A DNA stretch of 64,000 bases, from assembly GCF_024323335.1 (NCBI RefSeq), contig NC_066583.1, forward strand, positions 362,515,877 to 362,579,876, written 5' to 3'. The notes beneath the pieces were generated by a model. That model saw only the letters and a list, made by a program, of their open reading frames with translations, was not told the DNA's origin and searched no databases. This document shows positions 51,091 through 60,489 of the stretch, in pieces. The translations under genes and the position numbers were made by a program. The number at the start of each line of letters is the position of its first letter. The first letter of the stretch is position 1. The stretch comes from Lathyrus oleraceus (Eukaryota > Streptophyta > Magnoliopsida > Fabales > Fabaceae).

Positions 51091-51290
51091 GTTCTGTTTT
51101 TTGCAGTTCGCGCCGCGACCTCCTGTTCGCGCCGCGAACTGATTGAATAAATTTGAGTGGGTTCTGTTTTTTGCAGTTCGCGCCGCGACCTCCTGTTCGC
51201 GCCGCGAACTGAATGAAAATTTTTAATTGGTTCTGTTTTCTGCTGTTCGCGCCGCGAACACTGTTCGCTCCGCGAACTTTGCGTGACAGA
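51091..51290. repeat. Three tandem units of about 70 bp carrying paired CG palindromes
   Basis: Units start at 51091, 51161 and 51230, each with GTTCTGTTTT then TGC, then two GTTCGCGCCGCGA-type dyads. Dyad pairs are at 51106-51139, 51176-51209 and 51245-51277, with centres 18-19 bp apart. They lie just after the pol stop and before the TATA-like box of the extra ORF. Confidence 0.92.
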
Positions 51291-51293
51291 ACC

Positions 51294-51301
51294 ATTTAAA
51301 T
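51294..51301 (+). promoter_or_regulatory. TATA-like box upstream of the element 5 extra ORF
   Basis: TTTAAATA lies directly after the palindrome block. From about 25-30 bp downstream the sequence becomes a pyrimidine-rich leader (TTCTTTTTCATTTCAAAC onward, to 51448) like a plant 5' untranslated region. A promoter here is inferred from layout only. Confidence 0.4.
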
Positions 51302-51448
51302 ACTGTTTAGGTCATTTCTTTTTCATTTCAAACTTTCCTCATTTCAAATCACTTTGCCGCGCTTTCACCCCAATCTCACCAAATCTTAAAATCCTTCATC
51401 TTCCATTATTCAAATCTTCTTCTTTAGCAAGCTTTAGCGATTCAAAAG

Positions 51449-51789
51449 GTATGTATCCTAAAAATTCTCTTTTCCAATCCCTTTTTGGGTTTTTCAATTA
51501 GGGTTGGTTACAAATCAAATTTCTCTGTTGAATACTGTTTGAAATCACTATGCATGTTTAAATTAGAATAGGATTAGTGTAGGGTTGAGCATTTTGGCTG
51601 GTTGGGAGTAGTTTAATCCCTCAATGGTGGAACCCTAGGAAGTTTTGGGGATTTCCTGAATTCGCAGAGTTCGCGCCGCGAACTACCCTTCGCGCCGCGA
51701 ACTGTGAATTCCAGAGCCATTTTCTTTTTGTTAATTGCTGGCTAATGCTGTTCATATTTGTTCTGTGGTTGTTCTGGTGTTGATTGCAG
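51449..51789 (+). other. Putative leader intron of the element 5 extra ORF
   Basis: The donor AAAAG/GTATGT at 51448/51449 and the acceptor TTGATTGCAG/ATG at 51789/51790 match plant consensus. The 341-bp interval is T-rich and the acceptor joins exactly to the start codon. It contains a TTAGGGTT (telo-box complement, 51499-51506) and a palindrome pair at 51669-51702. If real, splicing from this donor, or from a donor near the 5' LTR, would place the extra ORF first on its mRNA. Confidence 0.55.
51669..51702. repeat. Paired CG palindromes inside the putative intron
   Basis: GTTCGCGCCGCGAAC (51669-51683) and TTCGCGCCGCGAAC (51689-51702), centres about 19 bp apart; an isolated member of the same dyad family. 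Confidence 0.9.
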
Positions 51790-52992
51790 ATGTCTAAGAG
51801 AACTAAAACCATGGCACCTCCTCAGGCCCGTTCTATCCGAAGGTTCATCAGTGAGGAACACGAAGCACGATTTGAGAGCCTCGTCAAGAGAACCATTTTG
51901 CCTGAAAGGTTTATTCGGCTAGCTCCAACCGGGGTGTATCACAGCGTGGTTGCGGCTTTTGAGCAAAGAAAGTGGATGAAGTTATGCGAGCCGGAAGCCG
52001 CAATCAACTACGACCTTGTCCGAGAATTTTATGCGAATGCGATGCATCGCGAGGAGGGTACGACTTTCATTTACCGGTCCAGGGTAAGGGGCAAGATTGT
52101 TTCATTTGGAAGGGATGACATTAATTCTTATCTAGGTAATCCCTTAACTCTTGGAGAGGGTGAGAGTTGTGAGTACAGTATCATGGAGGTAGCCAACAGG
52201 TGGAATCTGGAAGCGGTCAATGCCACCCTATGTCTCAGTGGAAAATCTTATGAAGTGAATGATCAAGGGCATCCGAAATTGTGGAAAAGGGAAAATTTCA
52301 ATTTGGAAGCTAGGGCTTTTTTGGTGCTACTGTTGACTAATATCAGACCAAGAAGCCACACCACCACAATTCCTATGGATGTCGGGTGTCTATTGTACTG
52401 CATCATGATCGGGAAGTCGGTGGATGTCGCAGCCCTCATTGCAGGAGAATTGAGAAAGATAGTGTTAAGCGGAACCAATTTCGGGGGCAAAGCTGGTGTG
52501 CTAGCTTATCCAGGACTTATCATGGGACTGTGCCGTAAGGCAAATGTTCCCATCCCTGAGGAAGTACACTTCTCGATCACCAGTGTGATCAGTGACGCTT
52601 ATTTGAACAGGTTTCTGCAAAACCCAAATGAAAAGACTGATGCATCTGGTACTTCTTCCTCTCGAGCCCGAGCCAGATCCCGACCTCAACCTCAACCTCA
52701 AAGTACCCCAGATTTTGATCAGATGGCATTTGCCAACTACTGCTATGAGAATTTTGAGGCCTCTAGGAGGTCTCAATCCTTTCTTTTCGATGCCATGCAG
52801 CAGCAGTTCCAAAACACGTTTCTGGTACCAGAGGCCCGAACTTTTCCATCGCAAGCTGACTATGCAGCTTATGCTAATTGGCCTGTGGGCAGGCCAAATT
52901 TTATGGGGGGTGCAGGAGGTAGTGCTGACCCAAATGAGGAGATGGAAGATGTTCTCGGAAGTGTAGGTGGTGATGAAGAGGAGGAGGATTGA
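51790..52992 (+). CDS. Element 5 extra ORF (400 aa), plant transposon-protein-like
   Basis: The first ATG is 51790 (MSKRTKTMAPPQARSIRRF), directly after the acceptor site. The N-terminus is basic with a possible nuclear signal. The globular core (residues about 20-275) includes FYANAMHREEGTTFIYRSRVRGKIVSFGRDDINSYLG and FLVLLLTNIRPRSHTTTIPMDVGCLLYCIMIGKSVD, with moderate hydrophobicity but no clear membrane helix. An Arg/Ser and Pro/Gln stretch follows (about 288-310, SSSRARARSRPQPQPQ), then an acidic C-terminus (DEEEED). It resembles the 'putative plant transposon protein' family. Athila elements are often described with an env-like gene here, but no signal peptide or transmembrane anchor is visible. 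The frame is intact. Function is unknown. Confidence 0.8.
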   Translation: MSKRTKTMAPPQARSIRRFISEEHEARFESLVKRTILPERFIRLAPTGVYHSVVAAFEQRKWMKLCEPEAAINYDLVREFYANAMHREEGTTFIYRSRVRGKIVSFGRDDINSYLGNPLTLGEGESCEYSIMEVANRWNLEAVNATLCLSGKSYEVNDQGHPKLWKRENFNLEARAFLVLLLTNIRPRSHTTTIPMDVGCLLYCIMIGKSVDVAALIAGELRKIVLSGTNFGGKAGVLAYPGLIMGLCRKANVPIPEEVHFSITSVISDAYLNRFLQNPNEKTDASGTSSSRARARSRPQPQPQSTPDFDQMAFANYCYENFEASRRSQSFLFDAMQQQFQNTFLVPEARTFPSQADYAAYANWPVGRPNFMGGAGGSADPNEEMEDVLGSVGGDEEEED

Positions 52993-54516
52993 ATTTGTGG
53001 AGTTTTGAGAGTGTTGTATGTTTGAGTTTCTTTTTTACTTATTCTGTTTTTGTTTTTAGGAATTTTGTAATGTACTTTTGGGTGGCTCTAGTTCACCATG
53101 ACTTTACCTTAGCACTTTAATTTTTCTTTAGTATTTTGATAATTGCATGAATACTTTTTGAAATTTAAGTGTGTTTTAATCAAATATTGGTTTGCCAACA
53201 TTTTTGTTTAATTGTTCTTACTCATAAGTCAAGCTTTAAGCAACCGAGAAATGATCGCAAAGAAAGAAGCATAGGACACTTCGAGTGGTGATGATAAGAA
53301 TTAGTGTCGGCATTTCAAGGTACACTTTATCGCTTTCTAGACTTAACATGAGTAGTTTGATGGTGTGTGCAAATTCCATGTCATAAATTCATTGAAGTAT
53401 ATGTCATTTTTGAATCAAAATAGGACTTAGCCAGTTGTGAGGAGACTTTCCATTGTACACTAAAAAGCGGGAAACCGAGCATTGTTTTAACTCATTCTTA
53501 TCATGCTAAATCATGCATCAATCCATTTTTGTGTGAAATTTTTGAAAATGATAGAGGCATTGTTTGTGAGAAAAACCACTTGACCAAAAAGTTTGAATCA
53601 ACTAACCTTGTGAGGAATAATCCTTAGTTAACCCCCTTTGAGCTTAATTTAGGATTCATTTGATTGATCATTGTAAAATCAATTGAAAATTGTGGAATAA
53701 ATGAATCCTAATTTCTTTCGTATCAGTTGAAACCTCAAACCGAGTTGTTTGCAAAATTTTGCCTTTTGCTTATGTCTAAGTAGGGAGCATTATTGAATGA
53801 ATTTGGTTTTGGAATCTAAAGTTGGGGAGAGTAAAGTGAAAAGTTGATTAGAAACTTGGAAAAGTGAGTTTCTATGAAAGGGTAAAAATATGAAAAGAAA
53901 CAAGAAAAAGAAATCACCCTTGAAACCATAGAGCATAGAAAAAAAATTAGAAAAAGAAAAGCAAAGGAAATGCTCATGGTTGTGTGGATTTAAAAAGAAA
54001 AAGAAAAAGATAGGGATCAAAGAAAGGGAAATTGTGTAGAGTGAATCTTTGGGAATGCTCCCTTAGGATAGGCAATTTGGTTGAATTGTCTTAATCATAT
54101 CCTTTCTTGTAACCTAAGCCACATTACAACCCTTGAAAGACCTCTTGATTCTCATTTTTCACATGATTTGGTACTTGTTGTGATAACCGCATGATTTGAG
54201 TTGTTGTTGATTTAATTGCTTGGATGAGTGAAAGTAACCCTTCATGTTATTCATCATTATTATGATGTGTGTGTAAGCTTGATTCAATTTTGACATATAT
54301 GGCTTTGAATTCCTTGGAATGATTTTTGCACTTTACCATTTCCCTTATTCATATTTTGTCTAGAATTGAGATAGGTGAATTGAGAAAATGCCAAACACTT
54401 TTGAACCATTTGAATGTTCTTGGTAAATCCTTGTTTCAATCTTTTGTGTCATTGCTTTGATTGTAAGGGTGGAAACTTTTGTTTAGGGACAAACAAAATG
54501 CTAAGTTGGGGAGAGT
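52993..54516 (+). other. Element 5 3' untranslated region and PPT
   Basis: About 1.5 kb without a convincing coding region. A purine-rich A/G tract lies at 53860-54020. The PPT is AAGTTGGGGAGAG at 54503-54515, one base before the 3' LTR. Confidence 0.8.
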
Positions 54517-55683
54517 TGTTAGGGACCAATTTGTACTACTTTTTATACCATTTTATTGGTCCCTTTTACCAAGTTTTGATTTAATTACACACTTTTATCT
54601 TCACTATTTTGTATAAATGCAATTAGGTTTAATTTATTTTGTTTTGAATAGTTATTTCACATTTTATGTTAGTTTTGTAGAATTTTGGATAAGCAAGACC
54701 TTGGATTGCAACAATACATTTTGGAGGAAGCTTGCCAAACAAGGAAGCTGGAGAAGCAACAGTTCGCGCCGCGAACTTCCTTCGCGCCGCGAAGGCTGCG
54801 AATCCAGCAAGCTGCCCAGGGTCAAAAGTGCTGCTGTGCAGGAAAAGTTAATTGCCATTTTGATGTCTGCTTGGGAATTGCTTTTCTGCTTTAGATGACA
54901 AAGTCCAATTAGGGAAATGTCAACCTTTTTTGGTAGAGACAAAATACATTAACCTAGGGCATTGAAAAATTATTCATTATCATTCATACATTGTTCTAGA
55001 GAGCTTTTGTAAGGGAGAAAAACAAAGTTTTTCTACTAAAACTTTCTGCTTTGTAACAATGGTGATGAGGAGCTAAACTCCCTTTTGTCAAGATTGGAGG
55101 TAGTAGCTATTCTCATCTGTTTATGTATTCACTTTGATTTATATATGAGATAAAGATTGTTGATGTATTGAACACTGTTTTTGCTTTAAGTTGAAAACCA
55201 GATTTGAGTAGTTGTCGAGAGAGATTACTCGAGTTTAGACATAAAACAGATTTTCAAGTAGTGAATAAGTTGTAGAGATAGATTTATTCATTACTATTCT
55301 TTGATATTGAACATTAAAGATTGCTATATTGATAGTTAGGTGGAGAGATCGTCTAAGGATCAATATAGTGATTATCACGATATCATTTAGACATAAATGA
55401 CTTTGAGAGGATATTTGAACATCATCAATAATCTTGAATCTAGTTATTTATCATAAGGAATCATAAACATTTGAAATAGTGAACTCCAATCTTGCCAAGC
55501 TTTTATATTTGACTAAAACCATTTCATAGTTTTTGTTAACATTTATTAACAAGATATTTTTCCAAACAAAACAACCCTGTTACTTTCTAAACTTATAACA
55601 TTTGAATTATAGAACGGCGGTAATATTACCCAATCTCTGTGGATACGATATAAAAATATTTGCCGAAGATATACTTTTCAACA
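54517..55683 (+). repeat. 3' LTR of element 5
   Basis: 1167 bp, identical to the 5' LTR except at three positions. Palindrome pair at 54762-54793. Confidence 0.97.
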
Positions 55684-55688
55684 GTATG

Positions 55689-56612
55689 TAAAGGTATATG
55701 GTCAATGCCAACATCATGAGGATATTCACAACACCCATTGTCAAAACTACACATGTCGACATCACCTTAGTCTTTCTCACAATGGGGATGGATATTCTAT
55801 ACCCTTTTCCTTTAGCGTAGGGGAAACCTAAATTTTGATTATGGCAGTAGATTACTTTACCAATTGGATTGAAGCAGAAGCAGAAGCATTGGCAAGGATC
55901 ACAATGGCCAACATCTTAAAACTTTTCAAGAGTGACATCCTAGACAGGTACATGATCCCTTAAGCCGTCATGACAAATAAAGAAATGAATTTTACATGTA
56001 ATAACTTCAAGAATATTTTAGAAGACTTGAAGGTCAAACGACATTTCACATTAGAAGAACATCCCTAAACGAATTGACAAACCAAAGCAGCGAATCAAGT
56101 AGTTTTGAGGGGGTTGAAGCGAAGACTTGAAGCGACCAAGGGAAATTGGGCATATGAGCTCCCACATGTCCTTTAGGATTACCAAATTACCCCATTCAAA
56201 AAATGGCGAGACTCCCTTTCAGTTGATGTACGAGACCAAAGTTGTCATCCCTGTTGAAGTTGAAGATCCCAGTTGGAGGAAGACACACCCCTTATAAAAA
56301 AGGGTAATGTTGAACCATTAAGAGAAGAGGTAGAATTATTGGAAGAGAGAAGGAAGGCCACATCCCTCATAAGTGTCACCGTCAAGCAGACAACAATAAC
56401 CAAATACAACAACCAAGTTTGACCCGTAGATTTTAAACTCGAAGTTCTCATGTTAAGACATGCCGACATTGAATGGAAAATTCTGGAGACAGGAAACTCA
56501 CAGCCAATTAGGAAGGATTGTATAGGATCAAGACCAAGAAGCGGAACCTACACTTTAGACACATTGAATGTTGAGCCCATCCCAAGGATGTGGAAAATTG
56601 CAAAATAGCTAA
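55689..56612 (+). pseudogene. Element 6: Tat-type integrase core and C-terminus
   Basis: It resumes the integrase split by element 5. Recognisable pieces in order are CQCQHHEDIHNTHCQNY-like zinc-region remains, the core start GMDILYPFPLA (about 55785), the DYFTNWIEAEAEAL stretch (about 55850), VVLRGLKRRLEATKGNWAYELPH (about 56100-56170), TPFQLMYETKVVIPVEVEDPSWR (56212-56280) and the end RIKTKKRNLHFRHIECGAHPKDVENCKIA. Numerous stops and frame changes show it is old. The ending GPYRIK-type pattern, then RTWNIANL-type, is the usual Tat pol terminus. Confidence 0.82.
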
Positions 56613-56956
56613 GTAATCCAAATTTTGCCCAAAAATTATAGTTACTTATCCTCATATATAATATCTTTATATAAATAATACAATTCTCTTTGTTAGAATT
56701 ATGTCAATTTCTATTAAAGATAGAAGGGAACAAGGAAATTATGGAATACTAAGTCATATCTGACACACTCCCTCTTGGTATCCAACCACTCTAGAACATA
56801 GACAGTGAAGCCCAAGATACGTTTACCTCGAACTGGGCTTAAACCTAAGGGTAGTAAAAAGGATCTGACCTTTGGTCAGGAACAATCTTCATTGATGTCG
56901 AAGCTTACACCAGTTACCAATGATGGGACGAGTAAGAATCAAACAAAGCCTTAAAA
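56613..56956. other. Element 6 3' region, no coding sequence seen
   Basis: AT-rich at first, then ordinary composition. It lies between pol and the 26-bp tandem repeats. Nothing recognisable. Confidence 0.4.
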
Positions 56957-57139
56957 GTGAAAAGGATGAAACAAAATTGTGGGCTAAAACGATAAAAAAA
57001 TTATAGGTGAAAATGATGAAACAAAATCATAGGCGAAAACGATGAAAAACACTCATAGGTGAAAACGATTAAAAAAATCGTGGGAGAAAACAATGAAAAA
57101 AAAATCGTAGGCGAATATAGAATTAAACAAAGTCGCAGG
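56957..57139. repeat. About seven degenerate tandem copies of a 26-bp unit
   Basis: Units of about 23-28 bp with the pattern G-YGAAAACGATGAAAMAAAATCRTAG start near 56957, 56984, 57007, 57033, 57059, 57085 and 57111. They sit in the 3' region of the Tat-type element, where tandem repeats are commonly reported. Confidence 0.75.
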
Positions 57140-57257
57140 TCGTCAAAATGACATAATGCTAGAGTAGTACAACCATTAAACAAAGAAAAGCTAATAAATT
57201 ATCTTGTTCAAGTAAATTAGTTGCAAGAAGTCCCAAATGAATTAAAGTTTACAAAAG

Positions 57258-59737
57258 TCATCCCTCATTCTCCTCATTCTCCTTATGGTCACTAATAATC
57301 TCCTTGTTAATAACCACCTTCTCAGGGTCCATCCTCTTTCGAATAACCTGAACACCTAGACACATCACCTCTAGATGGTCGACAATATTCTCGAAAGCAT
57401 CATAAACAACCTTCATGCCTTCATCAAAGGTGTTGTTGCGATTTTTCTTTAATGCTACAATATGTTCCTTATGCGAGGCCCTGTCCTCCTTTAAAGCATC
57501 CTCATCTACTTTAACTTGAGTGGATAATCTCCATGGAAGTCTTTGCATTTTATAGGGACTTTTATTTATCATCTAGAGACCACTGCAGACTAGTACCTTA
57601 GCATCCAAGTTAGAAGGAGTGCCATAGGTATCCATGTCTTTTTTTGGAGATTAGACAGCCTTTCTAGCTCCTTCTGAAGCCCTGAAACCTTTTATTGAAG
57701 AAGACTCCATTAATCGAAAACAACCTTGTACTTTCCCCTTAATTTCTCCTTCTCTTTAGAAGGGTTACCTAAAGCAAGTGTTTCTCCATGTCCAAAAGTT
57801 ACTAGAGCCATCAAAGAGGCACCTCGAAACATATAAGAATATGTCTTCGCTATCAGTTGTACTTTACCCATGTCAGAGAAACTATAGATATAAGCAACAC
57901 CTTGTTTGGAGACATAGGCTCGTGCTTTCTGCGAAGTGAGGGACACTTGGGAGGGAAGAGTGGTTAGAAATTCCGGATGAGTATTTTTAGTGTCGAGAAT
58001 AGTAATCTTTGCAGCACCAAAACCAGATGACTTAGATCTCTTTTCTAGACCTTCTTCCTGTAGATGTTCCTTGCCCTGCCCCTGTTAGTTGTTATTTTTG
58101 GATTTCGAAGCTAACAATTATTTGACTTTTTCCTCTACTTTTATTCTTGAGCTGGTTGGGTTTGGTTAGTTAGCAAAGCCTTAGCATCTGGAACATACTA
58201 TTTTATCTTCACCTTTGGTTGAGTTGAAGTGGAAATAGGAAGAGGGGTTCGGAGCACGTCAACTGCCACACTGGCATTCTTCTTCCTAAAGAGATTCTTG
58301 ACGGGATCCATGGTATCTTAGAAAAGAGAAAATATAGTTAGTAAGTTTTAAAAGAATGTTATAAACAAGTAAAAATATAAATTTCCCTCCTCACCAAAGA
58401 TTTCTTTTCTTTCCTAAGCATCCACTGCGTCCACTACTGCTCAAGTATTAATGAGTTATCTCTTTGGCATATAGGGACCTACATTAGAAGGACCTTTATC
58501 TTATTTATAACCCAAGTTCTCCCAGAAGGTTGTCAAATCCTCTTCCATCGACACTTCTTATAGGTTAATATAATCATAAGGAACAACATAAGTGTGCAAA
58601 TATCGAATGAATTAGCTCCAAGCCCGGATCCAAGACTAAAGGTTCGGTCGGGGAAGATTGTCCCACAGGGACCCTGAAGAATACAAAATGGGCCTCTGGA
58701 GTATGAGTAATTACCATAAGGAAGAGATCATTGAAGTTCTTTTAAGTTTTAATATATACGTTAAACATTTTAGATGCCTGACATAGTGAGAACAACCCCT
58801 GTCTGTGGCAAGGGTCATTTGAGGTGTGCGACATAGTTAAAAGATTAAAAAGGAGATTCAGAGACGACTCTTTATCTCGTTACTCACACTAATACAGGAA
58901 GATTTTAATAAAGGTCTAGGCTATTGGATGTATCTAGGAAAATACAATCTTTAAGCGCCTTAACACTCCTTCCTCAAACCCGTTGAAGGGAAACCTGAAC
59001 TTCAACCGAGAAAGTATGCATTCATAAAAAGAGAGGGAACACCTGTAAAAGTAACTCCAAATGCTTTTGCTTGTGTAGACATGTGAAACCAACCAATTAG
59101 AGGACTAACCCACTTCTACGTGAGCATCATCCGCTCTATTTGCACTACCATAAAAGGAAATATTCCCCAATATTTTAGGATCCATCTAGTGGTATAGACC
59201 GGCATCCCCCGAATCCACCAAACCTTCATGCTTCCATCAAACCATGCCATCATGACTATCATGAAAAATATAATAACGATTAGAAACTGTATATTTGACT
59301 CTGAAAATTAAGGTGACACTTAATTTCTATATCACTACGGCCTCAGTCATGCGCTTCCCTAAAAGTGTTAGTTAAATATCCAACCTGCCACTCATTTTGA
59401 GTCATTATTGAAACATTTAGATATGTATGAGCCATAATATAGGAAGAAAGGAAGATAGCCACATCCCTCATATCAAAGTTGTCTAAGTTCACCTCTATAT
59501 CTTCTTCAAAAGATTCATTAGTAATTCCCTAAATAGAGGCATTAAAGGGTTCATCGCCACTTTCTGTAGAACCTTCACCAATCCTAGAACTATCGCTAAG
59601 TACGACAAGATCGGAGTTGGGACGATTAACCTCTAAAGAGTAAGCATTGGGAGCATATGAATTTTCAAATATTGTAGATGATTAAAAATCCCCACCATCA
59701 TGTTTGTTCATCATGTTCGCATGAATATTTTCTTTAT
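57258..59737 (-). pseudogene. Antisense ORF remnant 3' of Tat-type pol
   Basis: Read on the - strand from ATG 59737 (MAHKENIHANMMNKHDGGDF) there is a series of broken frames. Near 58940-59030 is FYRCSLSFYECILSRLKFRFPFNGFEEGVLRRLKI, which resembles the PF04195 ('putative gypsy type transposon') pattern. Near 58240-58310 is MDPVKNLFRKKNASVAVDVLRTPLP. The open stretches 57946-57710 (MSLTSQKARAYVSKQGVAYIYSFSDMGK...) and 57572-57258 (a helical, charged segment ending NKEIISDHKENEENEG) follow. The latter has a coiled-coil look. Extra antisense ORFs between pol and the 3' LTR are known in Tat-clade elements. This copy has many stops. Confidence 0.65.
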
Positions 59738-60489
59738 GAGCCATAACAAAGATAAGAAAATAAAGTTGCAAAATGTAAGAAAAGGGGGCAAGAAATGGTA
59801 CCTAAATAAAGAGGTGAAGTGAAGAAACAATTAAAAGTAAGTGAAACTAAAAAAAGGACAGTGAATCAGAAAACGCACAACCCAAATAAAAGGAGAAGAT
59901 GGAAAAACCAAGGTCACCGAAGCAAAAAGATGAGGAAAGGGTTTGTGAGAATAAAATAAGTCTTAATCGTAAGAAGGAGAAAAGATTGATTGAAAAGGAA
60001 AAATAATCTCAACATGGGAGAACAAGAGAGATAATTCAATAATCTAAAATGAAATAAAATGGGAAGATCGGTCAAATCTCATCTCAGAAATATAACAACC
60101 CTTCAACGCACTCGAGCATCCTAGGGGAAAGCGACACACCCTAACCTACGAACCTAGAGCCATGTGCAAGGAAATCTTGTGAAACGTCTCAATGATAAAA
60201 CTAGCATTTAATGTGTCTGTCCCCTAAATGTCTCACACTTCTCAGCACAAGGATCCCAATCCAATTTTTTGAAAGGCTTCCCGTATGTCACACCATGAAA
60301 AGTCTTAGGGGAAATTATTCTGGGCCGACCATAAGCCTAATGCAAAATAGGTTCCACTACCATCCATCATATATAAGTCACCATGTATGCAGTCTAAGGT
60401 ACTATTCTAATCATAATTCACTTTACCATTTTATTCATTCATTGACTTGAGTGGCGAAAAGTTAATCTTACAGGTCCACCTCACTCAAC
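59738..60489. other. End of element 6 or flanking DNA, unresolved
   Basis: Purine-rich at 59750-60060. TGTCACACCATGAAAAG at about 60285 could be an LTR start, but no second copy or target duplication was found. Confidence 0.3.

Larger units (their letters stand above)
44189..55683 (+). mobile_element. Element 5: intact-looking Athila-type Ty3/gypsy retrotransposon
   Basis: An 11.5-kb element flanked by a perfect target duplication, gtatg (44184-44188 and 55684-55688), inserted in Tat-type integrase. It has two 1167-bp LTRs differing at three positions (all transitions, about 0.26%), a tRNA-Asp PBS, one continuous gag-pol frame of 1823 codons, a long 3' region with an extra ORF, and a PPT. 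No inactivating change was seen. This is the youngest and potentially most active element in the window. Confidence 0.96.

Noticed and set aside
51263..51277. E2F binding site in the CG palindromes of element 5
   Set aside because: TTCGCGC resembles the E2F core, but the required flanking A/T before TT is G or C in most copies; too weak to claim.
51784..51789. Start of the element 5 extra ORF at 51784
   Set aside because: That position is TTG, inside the likely splice acceptor; the first ATG is 51790.
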